The notes under the pieces: generated by a model | What the model saw: the letters and a program-made list of their open reading frames with translations, nothing else | Databases searched by the model: none | Told to the model about the DNA's origin: nothing | Assembly (NCBI RefSeq): GCF_020216025.1 | Contig: NZ_JAIWNC010000013.1 | Span: forward strand, 124,001 to 188,000 | DNA from: Jidongwangia harbinensis | GTDB lineage: Bacteria > Actinomycetota > Actinomycetes > Mycobacteriales > Micromonosporaceae | Direction: 5' to 3' | DNA: 64,000 nt | Made by a program: the position numbers and the translations under genes | Shown here: one piece after another, positions 44,487 through 52,171 of the stretch | Layout: every line of letters starts with the position of its first letter | Position numbering within the stretch: the stretch's first letter is position 1

Positions 44487-47400
44487 TCAGTCTCCGGCCG
44501 TTCCGCGGTCGCCGCGGCCGCGGCGGCGGACGAGCGCGACGACGGCGCCGACCACCAGCACCACGGTCACCACCGTCACCGCGATCGGCATGCCGTGCTC
44601 CTCGGGCCGGCGGAACCAGTCGTACACCTCCGACGCCCCGGAGTCCGCCTTCGCCGGCCGGGCGGCGGGCGCGTCCGGGTCGACCGACACCGGCGCCGGC
44701 GGGTCCGCGGCACCACCCCTCGGCGTGACCGGTGCCGACAGCTCGGAGCGGGCGGACAGGCCCGCCCTGCTCTGCGCGATGACGCCGAACGTGTACGGCG
44801 TGTCGTTCTTCAGCCCGGTCACCGTCGCCTCGAGCCGGGCGGTGCCGATCACCCGTGCGGAGACGTCCGGATCCTGGCTGGTGACCGTGTACGCGGTGAT
44901 CGGCAGCCCGCCGTCGCCGGCCGGGGCGGTCCAGGCCACCTTCGCGTAGCCGTCGCCCGCCGCCGCGACGACGAATCGCGGCGGCGACGGCACGGACGCC
45001 GGGTCGAGCGGGATGACCGGCCGCGTCTCGTCGCTCTGCGCGGACCGGCCCACCTGGTTGACGGCGACCACGGTGAAGCGGTACGCGGTGCCGGCGGCCA
45101 GGTCGGCGAACGTGACGTTCCGGGTGCCCGCGGGCAGGGACCGGGTCCGGCCGCCGGGATTCGTCCGGACGAGGTAGCCGGTGACCGGGGACCCGCCGTC
45201 GGACCTGGGTGCCGACCAGCGCACCGTGGCGGAACGCCGGCCGGCGGCGGCGATCGGGAGCCGCGGATGGGACGGCACGGTGGCCGGCGGGGACTTCCCC
45301 GGCGGGCTCGGGGTGCCCGGCGGGCCGGGGGTGCCCGGCGGGCCGGGAGTGCCCGGCGGGCCGGGAGTGCCCGGCGGGCCGGGAGTGCCCGGCGTACCCG
45401 GCGCACCTGGCGTGCCCGGCTTGGCCGGCGGCACGATCCGGACCGGGCTGCTCGGCGCGCTGGGCGGCGAGGCGCCCGCCGCGTTCCGCGCGGTGACCGT
45501 GAACGTGTAGGACACGTTCGTCCGCAGGCCGTCGATGCGGGCGGTGTACGTCGTGCCGTCCACCGTCACCGGTCGCTTCTCCGGCGACGACGTCACCGTG
45601 TACGAGGTGACCGAGGCGCCGCCGTCCTTCTCCGGTGCGCTCCAGGTGACGGTCGCCTCGCCGTTGCCGGGCCGGGCGTCCACCTCCGTGGGCGGCCCGG
45701 GCGCGGCGGCCACCGGGCGGGCGTTCCGGGACGGGGTGACGGTGCCGGTCTCGTCGGTGGGCGCCGACTCGGCGATGTCGTTGAGCGCGGTCACCTGGAA
45801 CGTGTAGCCGGTGTCGTTCACCAGGTCACGGACGGTGGTGCTGGTGGCGCCGGCGCCGACGGAGGCGACCTGGCCGCCGGGGTTGGCGTAGACCACGTAC
45901 CCGGTCAGGAGGGACCCGCCGTCGGCGGTGGCCGGCTGCCACGACAGCGTGGCCGAGCCGTTGCCGGGCACCGCCCGCAACGACCGCGGCGTGCCGGGAT
46001 GCGTCATCGGCGGCAGCGGGTGCTCCGGCGGCAGCGGGGTCCATCCCGTGGGTACGCCGCCGGAGGCATGGGCGTGGCCGGCGGCGCGGGCCCCGGTCGG
46101 TGCCACGACGGCGTTCGAGAGCACGGCCGGATTGCCCCAGCCGTCGGGATTGCGGGCCTCGACGGTGACCCGCAGGGCCCACCCGGGACGGCCGGACACG
46201 TCGTAGGAGGCGCTGGTCTCGGACACCGGCACGGTGCGCTGGGCGATCGGAATGATCATGTTCGGGTGCGCCGGTGCGCTGCCGTACACGCTGACCCGGT
46301 ACTGGTCGACGGCGCCGGCCGTGCCGGCCTGCAGCGGCGGCGCCCACGTCGCCCGCAGGGTGCGGCCCTCGCCGGCCGGCGTCACCCGGGACGGCGGGAA
46401 CGGCAGGTTGATCTTGTTGCCGGGGACCGGCTGACCCTTCGGCGCCGGCCTCGGCGCGGTCGGCGGCACGGGCACCGGCGGGGTGCCGTCGGCGCGCCGG
46501 CAGGTCTCCTTGCCGGCGTCGGTGTAGCCGCCGCCCAGCGTGCGGTACTCCCAGGCGTACCCGGCCGGGTCGAGCTTCATGAACAGGACGCCGAAGTCGC
46601 GGTCCTGGCCGGTCTCGAAGCCGGCGTGCCGCACCGGATCCAGCGCGTAGAGCCGGTGGCGGTTGATCCCGCCGGTGCCGACGATGAACTTGCGGAACCC
46701 GTTCTCGTGGTCGACCAGCCCGGCCGGGGTGATCCGCGACCACCGCTGGTAGTTGTGGTCGTGCGCGTTGACGACGACGTCGACGCCGGCGTCGTGCAGC
46801 AGGCGGGCCATGGCCGGCATGGTCAGGTTGTTGCCGAACTGCCCCGCCGAGATGATCGGATGGTGCCAGTACGCCATCAGGCACCGGTCCGGCTGCTCCC
46901 CGGCCAGCTCGTTCTTCAGCCACTGGTAGTGCTCGCCGCCGGGCGAGCATCTGCGCACCGAGCACGCCGAGTTCAGCGCGTAGATCTTCCAGCCGTTCAG
47001 CTCGAAGCTGTAGATGCCCCCGTTCCCGGGGTACGCCCGGTCGCCGAAGTACCGGTAGTAGTCGGGCGCGCCGTCGATGGAGTACTCGTGGCTGCCCGGC
47101 ACCGGCCGGATCCGGTCCTTGAGCCGGCCCCACGTCGGGGCGAACGACGCCTGGATGTCGGCCCACTCGCCGTGCTCGTACTGCAGGTCGCCGACGACGA
47201 GGACGTTCTCGACCGCGTCGCCGGCCGCGAGGACCATGTCCGAGGTACGGCCCATCGCGCAGCCGACCGCCGTGCCCAGGCCGTCGTTGAACGCCGCGTT
47301 GTTCCGCCCGCAGGCGATGTTCCCGGCGACGGCGATCAGCGTGCCCGGCTCCCCGGTCAGCGGCACCGCGTCGTAGCGGACCGCGGCGGCCGGCCGCATC

Positions 47401-47498
47401 GCCACGGGCTCCACCGGCGCGCCGGCCAGCACGGTCAGCACCGCGAGGACGGTCAGCACACCCACCCACGCCCGCACGCGCTGCGCTCGCCACGCCAT
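44487..47498 (-). CDS. Secreted metallophosphoesterase with FN3 domains and a collagen-like stalk
   Basis: This 1,003-residue protein has a signal peptide (about 1-30), a metallophosphoesterase domain (about 45-345) and five fibronectin type III domains. A Gly-X-Y region (about 692-733) interrupts the FN3 series, and the protein ends with a C-terminal TM helix and a basic tail (VVTVVLVVGAVVALVRRRG). Phosphatase landmarks are VVGDLQYEHGEWADI, VPGSHEYS (in place of GNHE), AYWHHPI and VVNAHDHNYQRW. It is displayed on the cell surface, anchored by the C-terminal helix. Start ATG 47498 has AGGAGGTG upstream. The phosphatase substrate is unknown. It is on the same strand as the biosynthetic operon, 112 bases after it, and probably separate. 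Confidence 0.9.
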   Translation of the reverse strand: MAWRAQRVRAWVGVLTVLAVLTVLAGAPVEPVAMRPAAAVRYDAVPLTGEPGTLIAVAGNIACGRNNAAFNDGLGTAVGCAMGRTSDMVLAAGDAVENVLVVGDLQYEHGEWADIQASFAPTWGRLKDRIRPVPGSHEYSIDGAPDYYRYFGDRAYPGNGGIYSFELNGWKIYALNSACSVRRCSPGGEHYQWLKNELAGEQPDRCLMAYWHHPIISAGQFGNNLTMPAMARLLHDAGVDVVVNAHDHNYQRWSRITPAGLVDHENGFRKFIVGTGGINRHRLYALDPVRHAGFETGQDRDFGVLFMKLDPAGYAWEYRTLGGGYTDAGKETCRRADGTPPVPVPPTAPRPAPKGQPVPGNKINLPFPPSRVTPAGEGRTLRATWAPPLQAGTAGAVDQYRVSVYGSAPAHPNMIIPIAQRTVPVSETSASYDVSGRPGWALRVTVEARNPDGWGNPAVLSNAVVAPTGARAAGHAHASGGVPTGWTPLPPEHPLPPMTHPGTPRSLRAVPGNGSATLSWQPATADGGSLLTGYVVYANPGGQVASVGAGATSTTVRDLVNDTGYTFQVTALNDIAESAPTDETGTVTPSRNARPVAAAPGPPTEVDARPGNGEATVTWSAPEKDGGASVTSYTVTSSPEKRPVTVDGTTYTARIDGLRTNVSYTFTVTARNAAGASPPSAPSSPVRIVPPAKPGTPGAPGTPGTPGPPGTPGPPGTPGPPGTPGPPGTPSPPGKSPPATVPSHPRLPIAAAGRRSATVRWSAPRSDGGSPVTGYLVRTNPGGRTRSLPAGTRNVTFADLAAGTAYRFTVVAVNQVGRSAQSDETRPVIPLDPASVPSPPRFVVAAAGDGYAKVAWTAPAGDGGLPITAYTVTSQDPDVSARVIGTARLEATVTGLKNDTPYTFGVIAQSRAGLSARSELSAPVTPRGGAADPPAPVSVDPDAPAARPAKADSGASEVYDWFRRPEEHGMPIAVTVVTVVLVVGAVVALVRRRGRGDRGTAGD
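45299..45424 (-). repeat. 18-bp tandem repeats encoding a GPPGTP collagen-like stretch
   Basis: About four units of gtgcccggcgggccggga (plus strand) and degenerate neighbours encode GTPGAPGTPGTPGPPGTPGP and further GPPGTP units on the minus strand. The triplet Gly-Pro-Pro/Gly-Thr-Pro pattern fits a bacterial collagen-like stalk. The exact repeats suggest recent expansion. Confidence 0.85.
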
Positions 47499-47610
47499 GG
47501 CGGATTACCACCTCCTGGACCGGCTCCGGTGTCCAGCTTGCCGTTAATTACCCTGTCCCGGGACGATTCGCCGGACTTTTCCCGGGCCGGCGGACGCTCC
47601 GGGACGGAAC

Positions 47611-48849
47611 CTAGGCGCCGGAGATGATCCGGGCCGCCGCGCCGGCACCGTCCTCGGCGCCGATCCGCCCGGCCAGCGCGCCCGCCGCGGCGGCGTACCG
47701 GGGTTCGTCGAGCACCGTGCGGACCGCACGGGCGAGCCGTTCCGCGGTCAGCCGCCGCGGCGGCAGCGCACCGGCGCTCACCCCGAGCCGGACCAACCGG
47801 TCCGCCCAGAACGGATGGTCGGTGGCGATCGGGACCGGAATCACCGGCCGGCCGGCCCGCAGCGACGCCGCGGTGGTGCCTGCGGCGCCGTGGTGCACCA
47901 CCGCCGCCGTCCGGGGGAACAGCCAGTCGTGCGGCACCGGCCCGGTGAGGGCCAGGATGTCGTCGCCGGCGATCCGGTCGGCCCCGGCCGCCTGCACCAC
48001 GCCGCGGACCCCGGCCCGGCGCAGCGCCGCGCCGACCGCCTCGACCGCCACCCCGGCGTGCACCACGCTGCCGAAGCCGACGTACACCGGCGGCGGCCCG
48101 GCATCGAGGAAGCTGGCCAGCCGCTCCGGGGGCCGCCAGCCGGCCGGGCGCTCGGGCCACCAGTAGCCGGCCACCCGGGCGGTGTCCGGCCAGTCGTCCG
48201 GGCGGGGCACCACCGACGGGCTGAAGCCGAGGCAGGCGCTCTGGAACCGGCGCTGCACCGCCCGCCGGACCGCCGGGGTGGACGCCGGTGGAAGGCCCAG
48301 CTCGGCCCGCACGTCCCGGGTGACGCCGGCGTACCGCAGCGCCAGGGCGATGTCCGCGCCCAGCGCCAGGTTCCGGTTGGCCCAGCCGCCGAGCGAGCGG
48401 GTGACACCGGCGGTCCACGGCGGCAGGTGCCGGCTGGGATAGACCGGCTGCAGGAACGCGCCCAGGCTCGGGATGCCGTGCGCCTCGGCGACGTGATGGC
48501 CCAGCAGCGCCGAGCCGGACAGCAGCATCAGGTCGGCGCCCGGCGCGGCCGCCGCGGCCAGGCCACGGGCCAGTGCCCGGGCGTGCGGCAGGTGCAGCAG
48601 GTGGGCCCGGGCCATGCCGGCCGGGCCGGTGCCGCGCCGCTGCCAGCGCCGGCCGCGGGCGCTGTCGTACAACGCCCGCGAACTGCCCGGGACCGGCCGG
48701 AACGGCAGCCCGCGGGCGAGGACGTACTCGGCCGACTCCGGATACCCGGCGACGGTCACGTCGTGGCCGGCCGCGCGCAGCCCGGCGCCGAGACCGGTGT
48801 ACGGCGCCACGTCGCCCATCGAACCGACCGCGCAGATCAGAATGCGCAT
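47611..48849 (-). CDS. Glycosyltransferase family 1, sterol/MGT-like
   Basis: The 412-residue GT-B enzyme has an N-terminal acceptor domain starting MRILICAVGSMGDVAPYTGL and the donor-binding motif VVHHGAAGTTAASLRAGRPV with IPVPIATDHPFWADR. The HHGAAGTTAA and PFWADR forms match UDP-glucose:lipid or sterol glucosyltransferases. It has an intact His for catalysis region. GGAGGT precedes the ATG. It is the last gene of the operon that includes the synthase, 46 bases after the galactokinase-like gene; probably glycosylates the lipid or lipopeptide made there. Confidence 0.9.
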   Translation of the reverse strand: MRILICAVGSMGDVAPYTGLGAGLRAAGHDVTVAGYPESAEYVLARGLPFRPVPGSSRALYDSARGRRWQRRGTGPAGMARAHLLHLPHARALARGLAAAAAPGADLMLLSGSALLGHHVAEAHGIPSLGAFLQPVYPSRHLPPWTAGVTRSLGGWANRNLALGADIALALRYAGVTRDVRAELGLPPASTPAVRRAVQRRFQSACLGFSPSVVPRPDDWPDTARVAGYWWPERPAGWRPPERLASFLDAGPPPVYVGFGSVVHAGVAVEAVGAALRRAGVRGVVQAAGADRIAGDDILALTGPVPHDWLFPRTAAVVHHGAAGTTAASLRAGRPVIPVPIATDHPFWADRLVRLGVSAGALPPRRLTAERLARAVRTVLDEPRYAAAAGALAGRIGAEDGAGAAARIISGA

Positions 48850-48895
48850 GCCGCACCTCCTCGCCGGAGGCCGGGAGGGACGGTCCCGGCTCCAC

Positions 48896-49888
48896 TCATG
48901 GTCTGCACGCCGTCGCCGTGAGGTACCGCGGCGCCGGTGGGCCGGCGGTGCCCAGCTCGGCGTGGACCGCGGCGCGGACCGCCCGCACCGCGGACGTGCC
49001 GGCCAGCGCCGCGATCATCGGGCGGCCCCGGTGCGCCGGTCCGGCGCCGAGCAGCCCGGCGCCGAGCGCACCGGCCCGCAGCGCGGCCTCGACCGCGCGG
49101 CCCACCGGGGTACCGGTGCACCGCGCGGCCGCCACCGACCGGTACTGCTCGGTCAGCACCCGCCCGAACCCCGGCAGGTCACCGGAGCGGAGCAGGAGCG
49201 CGGCGCGGTGCACGCGGTCCGGCGGTCCGCCGTCCGCCGCGCCCGCCGCAGCCGGTGCGGCGCCGCCCGGGTCGGCGAGCAGCAGCCGCAGCCCGGCGCG
49301 GCGCAGGTCGAACGGCACCGGCACGGCGGACCCGGTCTCCGGGTCGACCAGCATGGCGTGCCGGTCGCGCCCGCACCGGGCGGTGGTCACGGCGACCCGC
49401 TCCCACCGGGAGGCGCACACCGTCGACGCCGGCCCGTCGAGGTCGACCGGCGTGCGGTGGAGGTCCCACAGCACCCGGCCCAGGACCGCGACCACCGCCG
49501 GGTCCGGGCCGATCACCAGGCCGGGCGGGAGGTCCGCGCGCAGCAGCAGCGAGGTGCCGTGCCCCGCGCCCGCCGCGCCGACCACCGCGAGGGCGGCCCG
49601 GGTCCACCGCGGCGGGGGCGGGCCGTCCGGCGCCGGGACGACCAGGCGTTCGGCCGGGCGCAGCTCGTGCTCCACCTCGACCAGGTGGTCCGCCCGCCGG
49701 TCCGCGGCCACCGCCGCGCCCCATTCCAGCGGGACGGTCAGCACCGCCTCGGCGGAGGCGAGCAGCACCGCGGCGGCCGGCGCCCGCCACACCCCGGCGG
49801 CCGGGCGCCCGAACCGCCGGGCGAACTCCATCGGCAGCAGGCGCAGCCCGTACGGGGTCTGCGGCCGGACCGCGGCCGGCGCGGTCAC
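48896..49888 (-). CDS. GHMP-kinase/galactokinase-like protein, possibly inactive
   Basis: A protein of 330 residues (GTG start sharing GTGA with the upstream stop). The segment HAMLVDPETGSAVPVPFDLR and GLRLLLADPG matches the middle of galactokinases, and RVLTEQYRSVAA with AVEAALRAGALGAGLL matches their C-terminal domain, where active enzymes read GALGARMTGGGFGG. The glycine-rich C-terminal motif is GALGAGLLGAGPAHRGRP here, and the ATP motif GAGLSSSA has become AGHGTSLLLR. The N-terminal galactose/Mg-binding GEHTDY motif is missing. It may be a sugar-binding or regulatory relative rather than a kinase. Located between two glycosyltransferases. Confidence 0.6.
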   Translation of the reverse strand: MTAPAAVRPQTPYGLRLLPMEFARRFGRPAAGVWRAPAAAVLLASAEAVLTVPLEWGAAVAADRRADHLVEVEHELRPAERLVVPAPDGPPPPRWTRAALAVVGAAGAGHGTSLLLRADLPPGLVIGPDPAVVAVLGRVLWDLHRTPVDLDGPASTVCASRWERVAVTTARCGRDRHAMLVDPETGSAVPVPFDLRRAGLRLLLADPGGAAPAAAGAADGGPPDRVHRAALLLRSGDLPGFGRVLTEQYRSVAAARCTGTPVGRAVEAALRAGALGAGLLGAGPAHRGRPMIAALAGTSAVRAVRAAVHAELGTAGPPAPRYLTATACRP

Positions 49889-51042
49889 CGGAGGGCCTCG
49901 AGACGGTCGGCTGCGGCACGAGCCCCGCCCGCGGCGCGGAACGAGCCGGCGATCCGCCGGGCCGCGGCGCGGAAGCCCGGCTCGTCCAGCACGCGCAGCA
50001 CCGCGCCGGACAGTTCCGCGGCGGTGAGCCGGGCGAACCGGGTACGGACCCCGGCCCCGGCGCCGACCACCTGATCGGCGTTGACCGGCCCGTCGTGCCG
50101 GATCGGCGCGACGACCAGCGGCACACCGTACGCCAGCGCCTCGCAGACGGTGTTGTGCCCGCCGTGGCAGACCACCGCGTCCAGGTGCGGCAGCAGCTCC
50201 AGCTGGGGCACGAACGGCCGGACCAGCACGTTGCCGGGCGGGTCGGGCACCGCCGCCGGGGGCGCCACCAGGATCACCTGCACCCGGCCGGCGAGCGGCC
50301 GGAACGCCTCGGCCGCGGTCCGGTAGAAGTCGCCAGCCAGTCCGGTGTTGAGCGTGCCGGCGGAGACCAGCACCCGGGCCCGGTCCGGCGCCAGGCCGGG
50401 CCACGGGAAGTCCGCCGGCGGCGGCCGTCCGCCGAGCGCCGGGCCGACGAAGGCCCAGGTGTCGCGGGCACCGGACACCGGGCCGGCGAGCTGCGGCGTA
50501 CTGAAGATCAGCACGAGGTGGCCGGAGAATCGCAGGTCCGCACCGGCCTGGCCGTGCTCGGCGGCGAAGTCGGCGAGCAACCGGGCGATGTCGGCCCCGA
50601 CCTTCGGCACCGTCCGGTACGCACCGGCGAACTCGGCGGCGTTGCTGGCCGAGGTCGCCCAGGGCAGGCCGCCGGCGCGGGCCACCACCGCACCGGCCAG
50701 GGCGTGCTGGTCGGCCACCAGGACGTCCGGCGCGTAGGCGGCGACCGCGTCGGCCACCCCCGGCCGCATGGCGCGGGCCAGTGGAAGCAGGTAGTCCTCC
50801 CACAGGTACTTCAGGCCGGCCGCGCCCCGGGCGGTGAGCCAGCGGTCCGGCCCGGGCGGCAGGTCGCCGGTCGGGAACACCCGCGCCCACCCGGGCAACC
50901 GCCGCCGCAGCGGTGCCTCCGGGCCGGCCCAGGCAACCCGGTGCCCGCGTCGCCGCAACTGTTCGGCGACCGCGATCGTCGGGTTGACGTGCCCGGTCAG
51001 CGGCGGCACCACGAACAGGTACCGCCGGTCCCCGGCCGTCAT
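49885..51042 (-). CDS. Glycosyltransferase, macrolide-glycosyltransferase (MGT) type
   Basis: The 385-residue GT-B enzyme begins MTAGDRRYLFVVPPLTGHVN (a GHVNP acceptor loop) and ends with the UDP-sugar signature VVCHGGHNTVCEALAYGVPL followed by VAPIRHDGPVNADQVVGAG. This is the actinobacterial MGT/UGT type used on macrolides, polyketides and carotenoids. The ATG at 51042 overlaps the hydrolase stop (ATGA), and its own stop overlaps the next gene (GTGA), so the four genes are coupled. An open frame upstream of the ATG reads low-complexity sequence and is not used. Confidence 0.9.
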   Translation of the reverse strand: MTAGDRRYLFVVPPLTGHVNPTIAVAEQLRRRGHRVAWAGPEAPLRRRLPGWARVFPTGDLPPGPDRWLTARGAAGLKYLWEDYLLPLARAMRPGVADAVAAYAPDVLVADQHALAGAVVARAGGLPWATSASNAAEFAGAYRTVPKVGADIARLLADFAAEHGQAGADLRFSGHLVLIFSTPQLAGPVSGARDTWAFVGPALGGRPPPADFPWPGLAPDRARVLVSAGTLNTGLAGDFYRTAAEAFRPLAGRVQVILVAPPAAVPDPPGNVLVRPFVPQLELLPHLDAVVCHGGHNTVCEALAYGVPLVVAPIRHDGPVNADQVVGAGAGVRTRFARLTAAELSGAVLRVLDEPGFRAAARRIAGSFRAAGGARAAADRLEALR

Positions 51043-51857
51043 GCCGCCGGCCCGGTCCGGGCGGCCAGCCAGGGCAGCAGCACCGAGCGGATCGCCGGCG
51101 ACCCCTCCAGCAGGATCGTGTGGGTGAGCCCGGCCAGCACCGTGAGCGTGCAGTCCGGCAGGTGCCGCGCCAGGAACCGGCCGGCCGGCAGGTGCTCGGA
51201 GTGCTCGCCGTACACGGCCAGCACCGGGCACCGCACGCCGCGCAGCGCCGCCGCGGACACCGGTGCCAGGTCCCAGAGGTCGTCGAGCAGCGAGGTGGCG
51301 TTGAGCAGTTCGCCGATGGTCTGCTGCAGGCGGGCGTCCCTGCGCCGGGCCCGCCCGTACGCCCGGTGGTACTGCCCGGCCGGCCGGTGGTATTCGTGCG
51401 CCAGCGCGGCGACCGTGGCGTCGTTGCGCATCACCTCGATCCACCGGGCGTCGTCCTCCGGGGTCTCCTGCGCGTCCAGCAGCACCAGGCCGGCCACCAG
51501 GCCGGGGTGCCGCAGCGTGGTGTGCAGGGCGACCAGCCCGCCGAAGCTGTTGCCGACCAGGTGCACGGGACGGTCCAGGCCCAGTCCGGCGAGCAGCGCC
51601 ACCAGGTCGGCCACCAGGTCGGGAAGCCGGTACCCGGTGGGCGGCCGGGTGGACCGGCCGTGCCCGCGCTGGTCGTAGAGGACGACGTCGGCGCCGGCCG
51701 CGCTCAGCGGCCCCGCCAGGCCGCGGTGGAAGCCGGCCAGGTTGTCCGAGAGCAGGCCGTGCACCAGGACCACCACCGGCGCACCGGGGACGGCACCGCC
51801 GGCCGGCACCAGGCGCTGGACGTGCAACCGCACGCCGGGCACCTCGACGAAGGACAT
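51039..51857 (-). CDS. Alpha/beta hydrolase (release or editing enzyme)
   Basis: The 272-residue protein has the oxyanion HG motif (VLVHGLLSDN), the nucleophile elbow VGNSFGG (Ser104) and the C-terminal His246 (LAGLTHTIL). Its place between the acyl carrier protein and a glycosyltransferase suggests it frees or transfers the chain from the synthase, which has no thioesterase domain. A hydrolase acting on the final product is equally possible. Begins 7 bases after the ACP stop. Confidence 0.85.
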   Translation of the reverse strand: MSFVEVPGVRLHVQRLVPAGGAVPGAPVVVLVHGLLSDNLAGFHRGLAGPLSAAGADVVLYDQRGHGRSTRPPTGYRLPDLVADLVALLAGLGLDRPVHLVGNSFGGLVALHTTLRHPGLVAGLVLLDAQETPEDDARWIEVMRNDATVAALAHEYHRPAGQYHRAYGRARRRDARLQQTIGELLNATSLLDDLWDLAPVSAAALRGVRCPVLAVYGEHSEHLPAGRFLARHLPDCTLTVLAGLTHTILLEGSPAIRSVLLPWLAARTGPAA

Positions 51858-51864
51858 CGGTGCC

Positions 51865-52167
51865 TCACGGCTCCCGGACCGCGGCGGCCAGATGGTCCAG
51901 GACGTCGCCGACGGTCAGCCGCATCAGCTCGTCGAGTCCCCGGCCGGCGAAGAACGCACCCAGGTCGGCGCGGTCGCCGTAGCGCAGCCGGAGCTGTTCG
52001 GTGAGGGCGACCAGTTCGATGCTCTCGATGCCGAGGTCGCCGTCGAACGTGGTGTCCGGCGTGATGTCCACGGCGAGCCGGATCTCCTCCCCCATCACCG
52101 CCACGAGCAGGTCGGTGAACTCCGTCAGCAGCCGCGCGGCGGGATCGGCGGGCGTGGTGGATGCCAT
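51865..52167 (-). CDS. Free-standing acyl carrier protein
   Basis: The 100-residue protein has the phosphopantetheine site FDGDLGIESIELVALTEQL, Ser49, in the GIES form used by synthase carrier domains. The start ATG 52167 is preceded by GGAG located in the synthase stop region, 4 bases after that stop, so the two are coupled. Three-helix length and the hydrophobic helix II fit ACPs. It may take the chain from the synthase for the hydrolase or peptide enzymes, or supply a starter. A longer frame upstream overlaps the synthase and is not used. Confidence 0.88.
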   Translation of the reverse strand: MASTTPADPAARLLTEFTDLLVAVMGEEIRLAVDITPDTTFDGDLGIESIELVALTEQLRLRYGDRADLGAFFAGRGLDELMRLTVGDVLDHLAAAVREP

Positions 52168-52171
52168 CGGT

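Noticed and set aside
45299..45424. CRISPR-like spaced repeats
   Set aside because: Units are contiguous 18-bp coding repeats without spacers.
47499..47610. Metallophosphoesterase as part of the synthase operon
   Set aside because: It has its own strong ribosome binding site and a 112-base gap that can hold a promoter; the function does not fit. Co-transcription is not excluded.
44595..47627. 1,010-codon plus-strand frame opposite the metallophosphoesterase
   Set aside because: Mirror frame of the real gene; no recognisable domain and extreme Arg/Gly/Val composition.
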